Positions 1 through 5,004 of a DNA stretch of 6,211 nucleotides are shown here, piece after piece. A program made the position numbers and the translations under genes. The notes under the pieces were generated by a model that did no database searches, was not told where the DNA came from, and saw nothing but the letters and a program-made list of their open reading frames with translations. Source of the DNA: Vulcanimicrobiota bacterium. GTDB lineage: Bacteria > Vulcanimicrobiota > Vulcanimicrobiia > Vulcanimicrobiales > Vulcanimicrobiaceae. The stretch lies in assembly GCA_027306845.1 (NCBI GenBank), contig DAHUYY010000114.1:1-6211 (forward strand), in the 5' to 3' direction. Numbering within the stretch: the stretch's first letter is position 1; each line of letters begins with the position of its first letter.

Positions 1-96
1 GATCGCCGTGACCGCGAGCGCTCCGCGCCGACGATTCCACAAGCGCGTGGCGGCCTCTCGAAGAACCAGCGAGAGCGGGAGCGGTTGAGCCGGCAC
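1..96 (-). CDS. N-terminal fragment of an unrecognised protein, cut by the window edge
   Basis: A minus-strand frame opens with GTG at 96-94 and stays open to the left edge, giving 32 residues (VPAQPLPLSL... then REAATRLWNRRRGALAVTAI). It begins only 6 bp after the stop of the gene at 103-447, as in a tight operon. Third codon positions are mostly G or C. A Trp-Asn-Arg-Arg-Arg-Gly cluster followed by a hydrophobic stretch (ALAVTAI) resembles the cytoplasmic side of a first membrane helix, so a membrane protein is possible. No clear ribosome binding site is visible and the family cannot be named from this fragment. The main doubt is whether this short open stretch is coding at all. Confidence 0.4.
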   Translation of the reverse strand, partial: MPAQPLPLSLVLREAATRLWNRRRGALAVTAI

Positions 97-102
97 GTAG
101 CG

Positions 103-447
103 CTAGCGGAAGAGTGCGGCGAGCGCCGATAGGCGCGCGTGACTGAGGAAAAAACGCACCGACGCGTTGGTGCCGCAGACGATCACCTCATCGAGTCTTC
201 GGCATTCGCGCCCGTCGACGGTAACGGTGATGTCACCGGAGTCGAGTGCAGCAAGCGTGCGCTCGAAGTTTCGCTCGAAGAGATCGCGCGGGGCGCGGTC
301 GCCGATACTCTGTCGCACGGCGAGCGCGAGGATCTGCACGAGCGCGAGCGGTGTAGCGAGGGCGAACGCGCTCGCATCGCCGTCGGCGATGGCGTTGAGG
401 TCGAGCGGAACCCTCACGTGGATCACGCGAGAATACTTCGCCGTCAA
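103..447 (-). CDS. Unrecognised conserved-looking 114-aa protein
   Basis: I do not recognise the family. The protein looks genuine: mixed hydrophobic and charged composition, no low-complexity runs, and codons strongly G/C-ending. Visible elements are a strand-like N-terminus (SRVIHVRVPLDL), an Ala/Leu-rich amphipathic helix around residues 26-47, a charged helix around 52-68 (RAPRDLFERNFERTLAAL), a beta-like pair around 72-92 (ITVTVDGRE...EVIVCG) and a C-terminal helix ending in LFR. There is no signal peptide, and the two cysteines (in GRECRR and IVCG) form no known motif. The start is uncertain. TTG at 447 is used here, but the frame is open back to a stop at 495-493, and GTG codons at 426 and 417 are alternatives. 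It precedes the left-edge fragment by 6 bp and diverges from the gene at 495. A plus-strand frame covering 139-498 is judged to be its antisense shadow. Confidence 0.6.
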   Translation of the reverse strand: MTAKYSRVIHVRVPLDLNAIADGDASAFALATPLALVQILALAVRQSIGDRAPRDLFERNFERTLAALDSGDITVTVDGRECRRLDEVIVCGTNASVRFFLSHARLSALAALFR

Positions 448-482
448 ATCGAGGATCAGCCTGCCCGCAGCGCGTACTTCCG

Positions 483-492
483 CGCTATAGCG
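483..492. repeat. 10-bp perfect palindrome between divergent genes
   Basis: CGCTATAGCG is a perfect palindrome in the 47-bp gap between the divergent genes at 447 (minus) and 495 (plus). It ends 2 bp before the plus-strand ATG. It could be a small operator or a -10-like TATA core, but no matching -35 was found at the proper distance, so its function is unknown and chance is a fair explanation. Confidence 0.3.
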
Positions 493-494
493 TC

Positions 495-1262
495 ATGAAC
501 GATCTTTCGAACCGTCGCCGTCGCGAACAGCCTCCCGAGGGAGGCGGTTGGATGCCGGTCCTACTTCTCGGCCTTTTAGTCGTGCTCGCGGGGCTCGCTA
601 TCGGGGGGCTCGCCGGGCGCCTTACGGCGATGCACGCGCACCTACCGACGAGCGTTCCGAGCATCTCACCGGTTCCAACCGAGACGCCCTCGCTCGCGCC
701 GGTTTCGACGCCGACACCAAAGACGACACCGAGCCCGAAACCGACACCGAGCCCGAAAGCGACGCCGAGCTCGAAACCGACGCCCTCGCCCTCGGCGAGC
801 CCGGTTCCGTCAGCAACGGCGAAAGCCGTGCAGAGCGCGACGCCGAGCCCGCTTCCGAGCGCCGCCGCGACGCCGCGAAGGATCGAGAAAAAGCCGCACG
901 CTCCCTTGGCACCAAAGGCTTCGGTGGTGCGGACAGCGCACCCGAGCCCGACGCCCGCCCCGCTGCTCGCCGGTTCGGCGGCACGAGCGCTGGTGCGCGT
1001 CTATCTCGCCGACCTTGCGCGCGGCGATAGTGCCGGTGCCGCGGCGTTGCTCGCAACCGGAAGCCCCGATACGTTTATCGATGGGACGCTACAGATGGGA
1101 ACGGTCGGCAGCACTCCCGCTGCGAACGGCGCGCAGAGCGTCACCGCGCAGATTATCGTGGGCGTAAAACATTATACGATGACGTTTCTGGTCGGCAAAC
1201 GGGGCGGACGCGCCGTCATCCTCTCGCACGCTGCGGCTTCGGCTACTCCGACTCTGCCTTAG
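495..1262 (+). CDS. Membrane-anchored protein with Pro/Thr/Ser-rich stalk and C-terminal extracytoplasmic domain
   Basis: The 255-residue protein has three parts. Residues 1-19 are hydrophilic with an RRRR cluster. Residues 20-41 form one hydrophobic helix (MPVLLLGLLVVLAGLAIGGLAG), and positive-inside topology predicts a cytoplasmic N-terminus. Residues about 51-156 are a Pro/Thr/Ser/Lys/Ala-rich stalk with TPSPKP-type hexapeptides. Residues about 160-248 form a compact domain: a helix (ARALVRVYLADLARGDSAGAAALL) followed by beta-rich sequence (TAQIIVGVKHYTMTFLVG and RAVILSH). That order resembles small NTF2-like or DUF4878-like extracytoplasmic domains, but this is a fold impression, not an identification. 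No enzyme motif is seen and no function is assigned. ATG 495 gives the charged N-terminus expected before an anchor. ATG 552, with GGAGG 7 nt upstream, is an alternative start just before the helix. The gene ends inside the 3' end of sufU on the other strand. Confidence 0.72.
   Translation: MNDLSNRRRREQPPEGGGWMPVLLLGLLVVLAGLAIGGLAGRLTAMHAHLPTSVPSISPVPTETPSLAPVSTPTPKTTPSPKPTPSPKATPSSKPTPSPSASPVPSATAKAVQSATPSPLPSAAATPRRIEKKPHAPLAPKASVVRTAHPSPTPAPLLAGSAARALVRVYLADLARGDSAGAAALLATGSPDTFIDGTLQMGTVGSTPAANGAQSVTAQIIVGVKHYTMTFLVGKRGGRAVILSHAAASATPTLP
531..544 (+). promoter_or_regulatory. Internal Shine-Dalgarno-like GGAGG within an inverted repeat
   Basis: GGAGG at 540-544 lies 7 nt before the in-frame ATG at 552. 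It can pair with CCTCC at 531-535 across a CGAG loop, giving a hairpin that would hide the ribosome site. It may mark the true start of the membrane protein or an internal start. Equally, it may simply encode the Pro-Pro-Glu-Gly-Gly segment. Confidence 0.3.
724..795 (+). repeat. 18-bp tandem repeat in the proline-rich stalk
   Basis: Units at 724-741, 742-759 and 760-777 follow the pattern CGACRCCGAGCYCGAAAS, and a degenerate fourth unit follows at 778-795. The first two differ only in the last base; the third differs by a few bases. The repeat is in frame and encodes the hexapeptide T-P-S-P-K-P/A (T-P-S-S-K-P in the third unit). It is likely an expandable stalk module whose copy number could vary between strains. 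Confidence 0.75.
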
Positions 1263-1632
1263 CGAGCCCGGCGAGCGCCGCGCTCTTTAATACACTCAGC
1301 CCGAGCATCGCGCACTTCATGCGCGTCGGGCTAATATCGATACCGACATTCTCCAGGACGCTCTCTTTGCCGAGCGCGAGAATATTTTCGAGCGACTTCC
1401 CCTTTGCGTGTTCGAGCAACATCGAGGCCGAAGCTTGCGAGATCGCACAGCCTTTCCCGGAGAAACGAAGGTCGCTGACGTTCCCGGATTCGTCGACGGC
1501 GATCTCGACGCGCATTTCGTCGCCGCAGAGCGGGTTGCGATCTTCAGCGACGGCATCGGGTTCGGGAAGGTGCCCGAAATTGCGTGGGTTTCGGTAGTGG
1601 TCGAGAATAAAGTCGCGGTAAAAGTCGTCCAT
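1243..1632 (-). CDS. sufU: SufU, zinc-dependent sulfurtransferase / IscU-like protein of the SUF system
   Basis: SufU takes the persulfide from SufS and passes sulfur to the SufBCD scaffold in the cytoplasm. The 129-residue sequence opens with the family signature DHYRNPRNFG (11-20). It carries the expected metal and active-site residues: Cys36 and Asp38 in NPLCGDEMR, Cys62 in GKGCAIS, and Cys107 in RMKCAML. The RxKC form, instead of the His-Cys of IscU, marks it as SufU-type. It is shorter than Bacillus subtilis SufU: 44 residues separate the second and third cysteines here, about 61 there, so the SufU-specific insertion is missing. ATG 1632 is well supported, with GGAG 8 nt upstream (1644-1641). 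It is the last gene of the suf operon, 30 bp after sufS, and its stop overlaps the convergent gene ending at 1262. The main alternative is an IscU-type scaffold function. Confidence 0.93.
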   Translation of the reverse strand: MDDFYRDFILDHYRNPRNFGHLPEPDAVAEDRNPLCGDEMRVEIAVDESGNVSDLRFSGKGCAISQASASMLLEHAKGKSLENILALGKESVLENVGIDISPTRMKCAMLGLSVLKSAALAGLAKAESE

Positions 1633-1640
1633 CGTTCTTT

Positions 1641-1671
1641 CTCCGAGTCGGCGAACTCTCGGCTACGAGAG
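1641..1671 (-). promoter_or_regulatory. sufS-sufU junction: two mutually exclusive hairpins and the sufU ribosome site
   Basis: On the transcript strand, CTCTCG (1671-1666) pairs with CGAGAG (1661-1656) across a 4-nt loop that holds most of the sufS stop region. Alternatively, CCGAG (1662-1658) pairs with CTCGG (1647-1643) across a 10-nt loop, hiding two bases of the sufU GGAG ribosome site (1644-1641). The two stems share bases and cannot coexist. This could couple sufU translation to ribosomes ending sufS. There is no T-run, so it is not a terminator. The structures are short and the regulatory reading is inference. Confidence 0.35.
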
Positions 1672-2922
1672 CCGAAAAATCGCGGCTGCCTTCTCTAGGC
1701 CGGCGACGAGAGCATCGACGTCGCTACGATCGTTATAAAGATAGAACGATGCGCGTGCGGTCGCGGCGAGATCGAGGCGTCCCATGAGCGGCATCGTACA
1801 ATGGTGCCCCGCACGAATGCAAATGCCCTCGGTATCGAGGATCGATGCCAGGTCGTGGGCGTGAATATCGGCGAAGTTCATCGAGATGACGCCGGAGCTT
1901 CGCTCGGGATCGTGCGGGCCGTAGATTGCGAGGCCGCGTTCTTCCAGCGCCGCTAAGCGCTCGAAGGCGTAGGCGAGCAGATGCCGTTCGTGGGCCCGGA
2001 TATTCTCCATGCCGTAGCTCTCGAGATAATCGATTGCACTGCCGAAAGCGATTGCATCGGCGATATTCGAGGTGCCGGCCTCGAACTTCCAGGGCAGTTC
2101 GTTAAAGGTCGAGCGTTCGTAGGAGACACTGCGGATCATATCCCCGCCCGATAAAAACGGCGGCATCGCATCGAGCAAGGCGCGCTTTCCGTAGAGCACG
2201 CCGATGCCGGTGGGGCCGAGCATTTTGTGCGCGGAGAGCACGTAAAAATCGGCGTCGAGTGCACGAACGTCGACCGTCATGTGCGGCGCGGCCTGCGCCC
2301 CGTCGACGAGCACGATGGCGCCGGCCGCGTGCGCGCGTGCAACGACCTCGGCGATCGGAAGAATCGTGCCTAAGGTGTTACTGACGTGCGCGATCGCAAC
2401 GAGCTTGCAACCTTCCAGCAGCTCGTCGAGTGTGTCGAGTTGTAACTCGCCGCGGTCGTCGACCGGAATGAAGCGCAGGCGCGCGCCGCTCCGTTCGGCG
2501 AGCAACTGCCACGGAACGAGATTGGAATGATGTTCGAGCTCCGAGACGAGAATGACGTCGCCTCCATGCAGGTTCGCACCGCCCCAACTCCACGCGACGA
2601 GATTGATCGCTTCGGTGGCGTTGCGCGTCCAAATAATCTCCGCCGATTCCGCGGCATTGAGAAAGCCGGCGACCTTGGCACGTGCCCCTTCGAAAGCATC
2701 GGTGGCGCGGGCGGCAATTTCGTATACCCCGCGATGGATATTCGCGTTATATTCGCGATAGTAACGGTCGATAGCGTCGATGACGACCGTGGGCTTCTGC
2801 GAAGTCGCCGCGGAGTCGAGATAGACCAAGCGCTTACCACGCGACGTGCGTTCGCCGAGGATCGGGAAATCCGCGCGGACGTCGTGTTCTCCGGCGATGA
2901 GGGCGCTTGCCGCGTTGCTCAT
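1663..2922 (-). CDS. sufS: SufS, group II PLP-dependent cysteine desulfurase
   Basis: SufS removes sulfur from L-cysteine, yielding alanine and an enzyme-bound persulfide, in the cytoplasm. The 419-residue length matches the family. Visible landmarks are the N-terminal YLDSAATSQKP (34-44), ELEHHSNLVPW (128-138) with the cofactor-stacking His, HVSNTLGT (179-186), VDGAQ (206-210) with the PLP-contacting Asp207 and Gln210, and SAHKMLGPTG (230-239), where Lys233 forms the PLP Schiff base. The catalytic Cys375 is in RAGHHCTMPLM and is followed by Arg390 in the substrate-binding ARASFYLYN. The short RAGHHC active-site loop marks group II (SufS) rather than IscS. His356 in HAHDLAS lies 19 residues before the catalytic Cys, the same offset as His342 and Cys361 of B. 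subtilis SufS, the zinc-swapping residue used with SufU. The ATG overlaps the sufD stop (ATGA), so translation is probably coupled. Confidence 0.97.
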   Translation of the reverse strand: MSNAASALIAGEHDVRADFPILGERTSRGKRLVYLDSAATSQKPTVVIDAIDRYYREYNANIHRGVYEIAARATDAFEGARAKVAGFLNAAESAEIIWTRNATEAINLVAWSWGGANLHGGDVILVSELEHHSNLVPWQLLAERSGARLRFIPVDDRGELQLDTLDELLEGCKLVAIAHVSNTLGTILPIAEVVARAHAAGAIVLVDGAQAAPHMTVDVRALDADFYVLSAHKMLGPTGIGVLYGKRALLDAMPPFLSGGDMIRSVSYERSTFNELPWKFEAGTSNIADAIAFGSAIDYLESYGMENIRAHERHLLAYAFERLAALEERGLAIYGPHDPERSSGVISMNFADIHAHDLASILDTEGICIRAGHHCTMPLMGRLDLAATARASFYLYNDRSDVDALVAGLEKAAAIFRLS

Positions 2923-4142
2923 CGTAACGTTGCGACGATTCGCCGCGTCAGCGATTCGCGTAAGCTAGCGGTGGGAAATGCATCGACGACCGGCTCGAAA
3001 AATCCCAATGCAATCGTGCGCCGCGCCTCGTTTTCGTCGAGCCCGCGCGAGCGAAGGTAGAAGATCTGCTCGTCATCGATCGCCCCGATCGTCGCGCCGT
3101 GGTAGGCCTTTACGTCGTTACAGGCGATCTCTAATGCCGGAACCGAATCGATATGCGCTTTTGGGCCGAGAATGAGTGCGTCGTCGCGCAGCGAGGCATC
3201 GCTGCCGGCGGCATGGGGAAGGATGACGATGTTGCCGAGAAAACGGGCGATCGATTCGTCCCCGGCCGCCGCTTTCACGACGGTTTGCGACGAGGTGTTC
3301 CCGGCGACGTGACGGACGGTCGCCGCAACATCGAGGTGCCCGTTGCCCGTGGGAAGGAAGATCGCGCTCTGCTCCATCCGGGCACCGGAGGCATCGAGCG
3401 AGCTCTCGCGATCGCGGACGATGAGCCCTTCGCCGAAATCGGCGCTTGCCAGAACGACCGATGCATCGCGGCCGACGTGTGAGAGCGCGCATTCGACGGC
3501 GACGGAGCCGCTATCGACCCGTTGCATCGTTGCGTAGTGCAGGTGCGCGCGTTCCTCGACGATGAGTTCGCTCGTGCCGACGACGAATGCACCGGTGGGG
3601 TTCAAAAATTCGACGATGACGGTGGCGCGGGCGCCCGGCTCTAAAAAGACGAGCGTGCGCGGGAACGCCGGGATGCTATCGATCGTGTAGGTGATGACGA
3701 TCGGCTCGGCAACGTCGTAATCGGCGGGGACGTGCACGAGTGCGCCAAACGAACTCAACCCGAGTGCAAGCGCGCCGAATTTCGAACGCTCGAGATCGAT
3801 GCGTCGCGTAATATGCGCGAGCGTTTCGGCATGTTCGCGCGCGGCGGTCGCTAGCGGAAGTGCGATTGCACGGCCGAGCGAACCGGAAAATGTGACCTCG
3901 TGCTTCGCAGACGCCGAGGGAAGCGGATCGAAGGCGAGCGCGTCGAGATCGATCTTCCAGCGTCGGTTAGGGCGCGTGCGCCCCGAGGAATTGGTGAGGT
4001 AAAGATCGACCGCTCGCGCGCGCGCGGCATGCGCGAGAATCCGCGCGTCGGCGGCGTTCGCCGCACTTTGAAGACGATCGCGGGTCGGCGGAGCGAGGAG
4101 GCCTTCAGGCACGCGCACCGACCTCGTCGCGAATGCCGTCAT
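2919..4142 (-). CDS. sufD: SufD, Fe-S cluster scaffold subunit of the SufBCD complex
   Basis: SufD normally pairs with SufB and two SufC ATPases to build clusters and help acquire iron. With ATG 4142 the protein has 407 residues. Family features are the N-terminal RRWKIDLDAL (60-69), the central beta-helix, HVAGNTSSQTVVKA (278-291), RFLGNIVI (300-307) and the C-terminal block DVKAYHGATIGAIDDEQIFYLRSRG (343-367), then EARRTIALGFF. The HGAT...FYLRSRG block marks SufD; SufB has an EHEATTSK-like sequence there. The His aligned with E. coli SufD His360 is present (His348), but the Cys aligned with Cys358 is Ala346. The start is uncertain: ATG 4142 overlaps sufC by 38 bp, while GTG 4118 or GTG 4112 would shorten the overlap, the latter with a better-spaced GAGG. 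The frame also extends upstream to 4202, but that stretch lies within sufC and does not look like SufD. The stop overlaps the sufS start (ATGA). Confidence 0.92.
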   Translation of the reverse strand: MTAFATRSVRVPEGLLAPPTRDRLQSAANAADARILAHAARARAVDLYLTNSSGRTRPNRRWKIDLDALAFDPLPSASAKHEVTFSGSLGRAIALPLATAAREHAETLAHITRRIDLERSKFGALALGLSSFGALVHVPADYDVAEPIVITYTIDSIPAFPRTLVFLEPGARATVIVEFLNPTGAFVVGTSELIVEERAHLHYATMQRVDSGSVAVECALSHVGRDASVVLASADFGEGLIVRDRESSLDASGARMEQSAIFLPTGNGHLDVAATVRHVAGNTSSQTVVKAAAGDESIARFLGNIVILPHAAGSDASLRDDALILGPKAHIDSVPALEIACNDVKAYHGATIGAIDDEQIFYLRSRGLDENEARRTIALGFFEPVVDAFPTASLRESLTRRIVATLR

Positions 4143-4878
4143 AGCCCTCGCGTTCGATGCGCTCGGCGAGGTCGTGGCCGCCGGTGAGCACGATACGTCC
4201 ATCCATCATGACGTGGACGACGTCGGGGGTGACGTGTTTGAGAATGCGCGGATAGTGGGTGATAATCAGCATCCCCGCCTGCCGCCCCTCTTCGCTCGCG
4301 CGCAGCGCAGCGATGGAGTCTCCGACCGCGCGGAGTGCGTCGACGTCGAGCCCGGAATCGGTTTCGTCGAGAATCGCATACTTCGGCGCGAGCATCGCCA
4401 TCTGCAGCATCTCGAGGCGTTTCTTTTCGCCGCCGGAGAAGCCGTCGTTGAGGTAGCGCCCCATAAAGGACGGGTCCATCCCGAGAATATCCATCTTCTC
4501 GACGAGCATCGCGCGGAACGCCGCCGGCGCAAGGGAGCCGGGACGAACCGCCTGCCGGGCGGCGTGAAGGAAGTTCGCGACCTTTACCCCGGGGATCGCG
4601 GCGGGGTATTGGAACGAGAGGAAGAGGCCGGCGCGGGCCCGTTTTTCCGGCGAGAGATCGAGCAGCGAGGTGCCGTCGAGCGTTGCCGTTCCGGCGGTGA
4701 CCTGGTAGTGCGGATGCCCGGCCAACGATAGGGCGAGCGTCGATTTCCCGCTGCCGTTCGGGCCCATCAGCGCGTGGATCTTCCCGGGCTCGACGACGAG
4801 GTCGATGCCGCGGAGAATTTCGGTGTTTTCAACGGTCGCGCGCAAACCTGCGACGCGTAAACCCATGGTTTCGCTCAC
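4105..4878 (-). CDS. sufC: SufC, ABC-type ATPase of the Fe-S assembly scaffold
   Basis: SufC is a soluble ABC ATPase that dimerises on SufB and SufD and drives the conformational change needed for cluster assembly. All ABC motifs are present (counting from the TTG at 4884): Walker A GPNGSGKST (41-49), Q-loop FQYP (91-94), signature FSGGEKKR (149-156), Walker B YAILDETDSGLD (169-180) and the switch His in ITHY (208-211). The ETDSGLD form and the FSGGEKKR signature are typical of SufC rather than transport ATPases. The length of about 257 matches the family. GTG 4878 is chosen because GGAGCAGG (4892-4885) lies suitably upstream. TTG 4884 and ATG 4866 are alternatives and differ only by a few N-terminal residues. 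It is the first gene of the operon, overlaps sufD, and is transcribed from the promoter at 4930-4958. Confidence 0.97.
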   Translation of the reverse strand: MSETMGLRVAGLRATVENTEILRGIDLVVEPGKIHALMGPNGSGKSTLALSLAGHPHYQVTAGTATLDGTSLLDLSPEKRARAGLFLSFQYPAAIPGVKVANFLHAARQAVRPGSLAPAAFRAMLVEKMDILGMDPSFMGRYLNDGFSGGEKKRLEMLQMAMLAPKYAILDETDSGLDVDALRAVGDSIAALRASEEGRQAGMLIITHYPRILKHVTPDVVHVMMDGRIVLTGGHDLAERIEREGYDGIRDEVGARA

Positions 4879-4884
4879 TGCCAA

Positions 4885-4892
4885 CCTGCTCC
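4885..4892 (-). promoter_or_regulatory. sufC ribosome binding site
   Basis: The transcript strand reads GGAGCAGG immediately upstream of the sufC start codons. Its AGG is 6 nt and its GGAG 10 nt before GTG 4878. From TTG 4884 the GGAG is only 4 nt away, which favours GTG 4878. Confidence 0.55.
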
Positions 4893-4929
4893 AGATCTTT
4901 TGAATGGGTGCTGTCTATGCTCTGGGATT

Positions 4930-4958
4930 ATCGTAGCCTCGCTTTCCTAGAAAGTCAA
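4930..4958 (-). promoter_or_regulatory. sigma70-type promoter of sufCDSU
   Basis: On the minus strand, TTGACT (4958-4953) is followed after exactly 17 bp by TACGAT (4935-4930). The -35 matches consensus at 5 of 6 bases and the -10 at 4 of 6. The sequence upstream of the -35 is A/T-rich (TAAAGTTTTTCC), like an UP element. The predicted transcription start near 4923 leaves a leader of roughly 40-45 nt before sufC. A palindrome centred at 4948 lies in the spacer and would let a repressor block the promoter. Confidence 0.65.
4942..4954. promoter_or_regulatory. Candidate operator: perfect inverted repeat CTTTC-CTA-GAAAG
   Basis: CTTTC (4942-4946), a 3-bp spacer CTA and GAAAG (4950-4954) form a perfect 13-bp palindrome. 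It lies almost wholly between the -35 and -10 of the suf promoter. A wider imperfect dyad also exists: CCTAGAAAGT (4946-4955) against ACTTT (4965-4969) and CTAGG (4975-4979), reaching the divergent -35. The site fits a dimeric winged-helix repressor such as the adjacent SufR-like protein. The CAAC-N6-GTTG motif reported for cyanobacterial SufR was not found here. The assignment rests on position and symmetry only. Confidence 0.45.
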
Positions 4959-4966
4959 GGAAAAAC

Positions 4967-4995
4967 TTTACTATCTAGGTCGCACGTGCTAGAAT
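4967..4995 (+). promoter_or_regulatory. Extended -10 promoter of the sufR-like gene
   Basis: TTTACT (4967-4972) is followed after 17 bp by TAGAAT (4990-4995), preceded by TGC, giving an extended -10 (TGCTAGAAT). The predicted start of transcription falls around 5001-5003, only a few bases before ATG 5005, so the mRNA would be leaderless or nearly so. This agrees with the absence of a clear ribosome binding site. The perfect palindrome GCACGTGC (4982-4989) overlaps the extended -10 and may be part of an operator. The two divergent -35 boxes are only 8 bp apart. Confidence 0.55.
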
Positions 4996-5004
4996 TCGGT
5001 TCAG

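Noticed and set aside
139..498. Plus-strand frame of 119 codons whose stop overlaps the ATG at 495 (ATGA)
   Set aside because: The overlap is tempting, but the product is a charged, His/Arg/Glu-rich composition typical of antisense frames, whereas the minus-strand 103-447 product has a normal fold-like pattern and G/C-ending codons.
724..795. Possible CRISPR-like repeat array
   Set aside because: The units are directly adjacent with no spacers, in frame with a Pro-rich protein, and only 18 bp long.
548..1056. Long alternative frames on both strands across the stalk (548-1030 plus, 622-1056 minus)
   Set aside because: They arise because the 18-bp repeat and GC-rich Pro/Thr codons leave all frames open; their products are Arg/Ser/Glu low-complexity.
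2527..3060. 177-codon plus-strand frame opposite sufS and sufD
   Set aside because: It is antisense to two clearly identified genes and lacks any family feature or ribosome site.
4143..4202. Upstream extension of sufD to a start at 4202
   Set aside because: The extra 20 residues are Ser/Ala/Thr-rich, lie inside sufC in another frame and do not resemble a SufD N-terminus.
4174..4731. 185-codon plus-strand frame opposite sufC
   Set aside because: Antisense to SufC, whose ABC motifs are unmistakable; the shadow product is His/Arg/Glu-rich.
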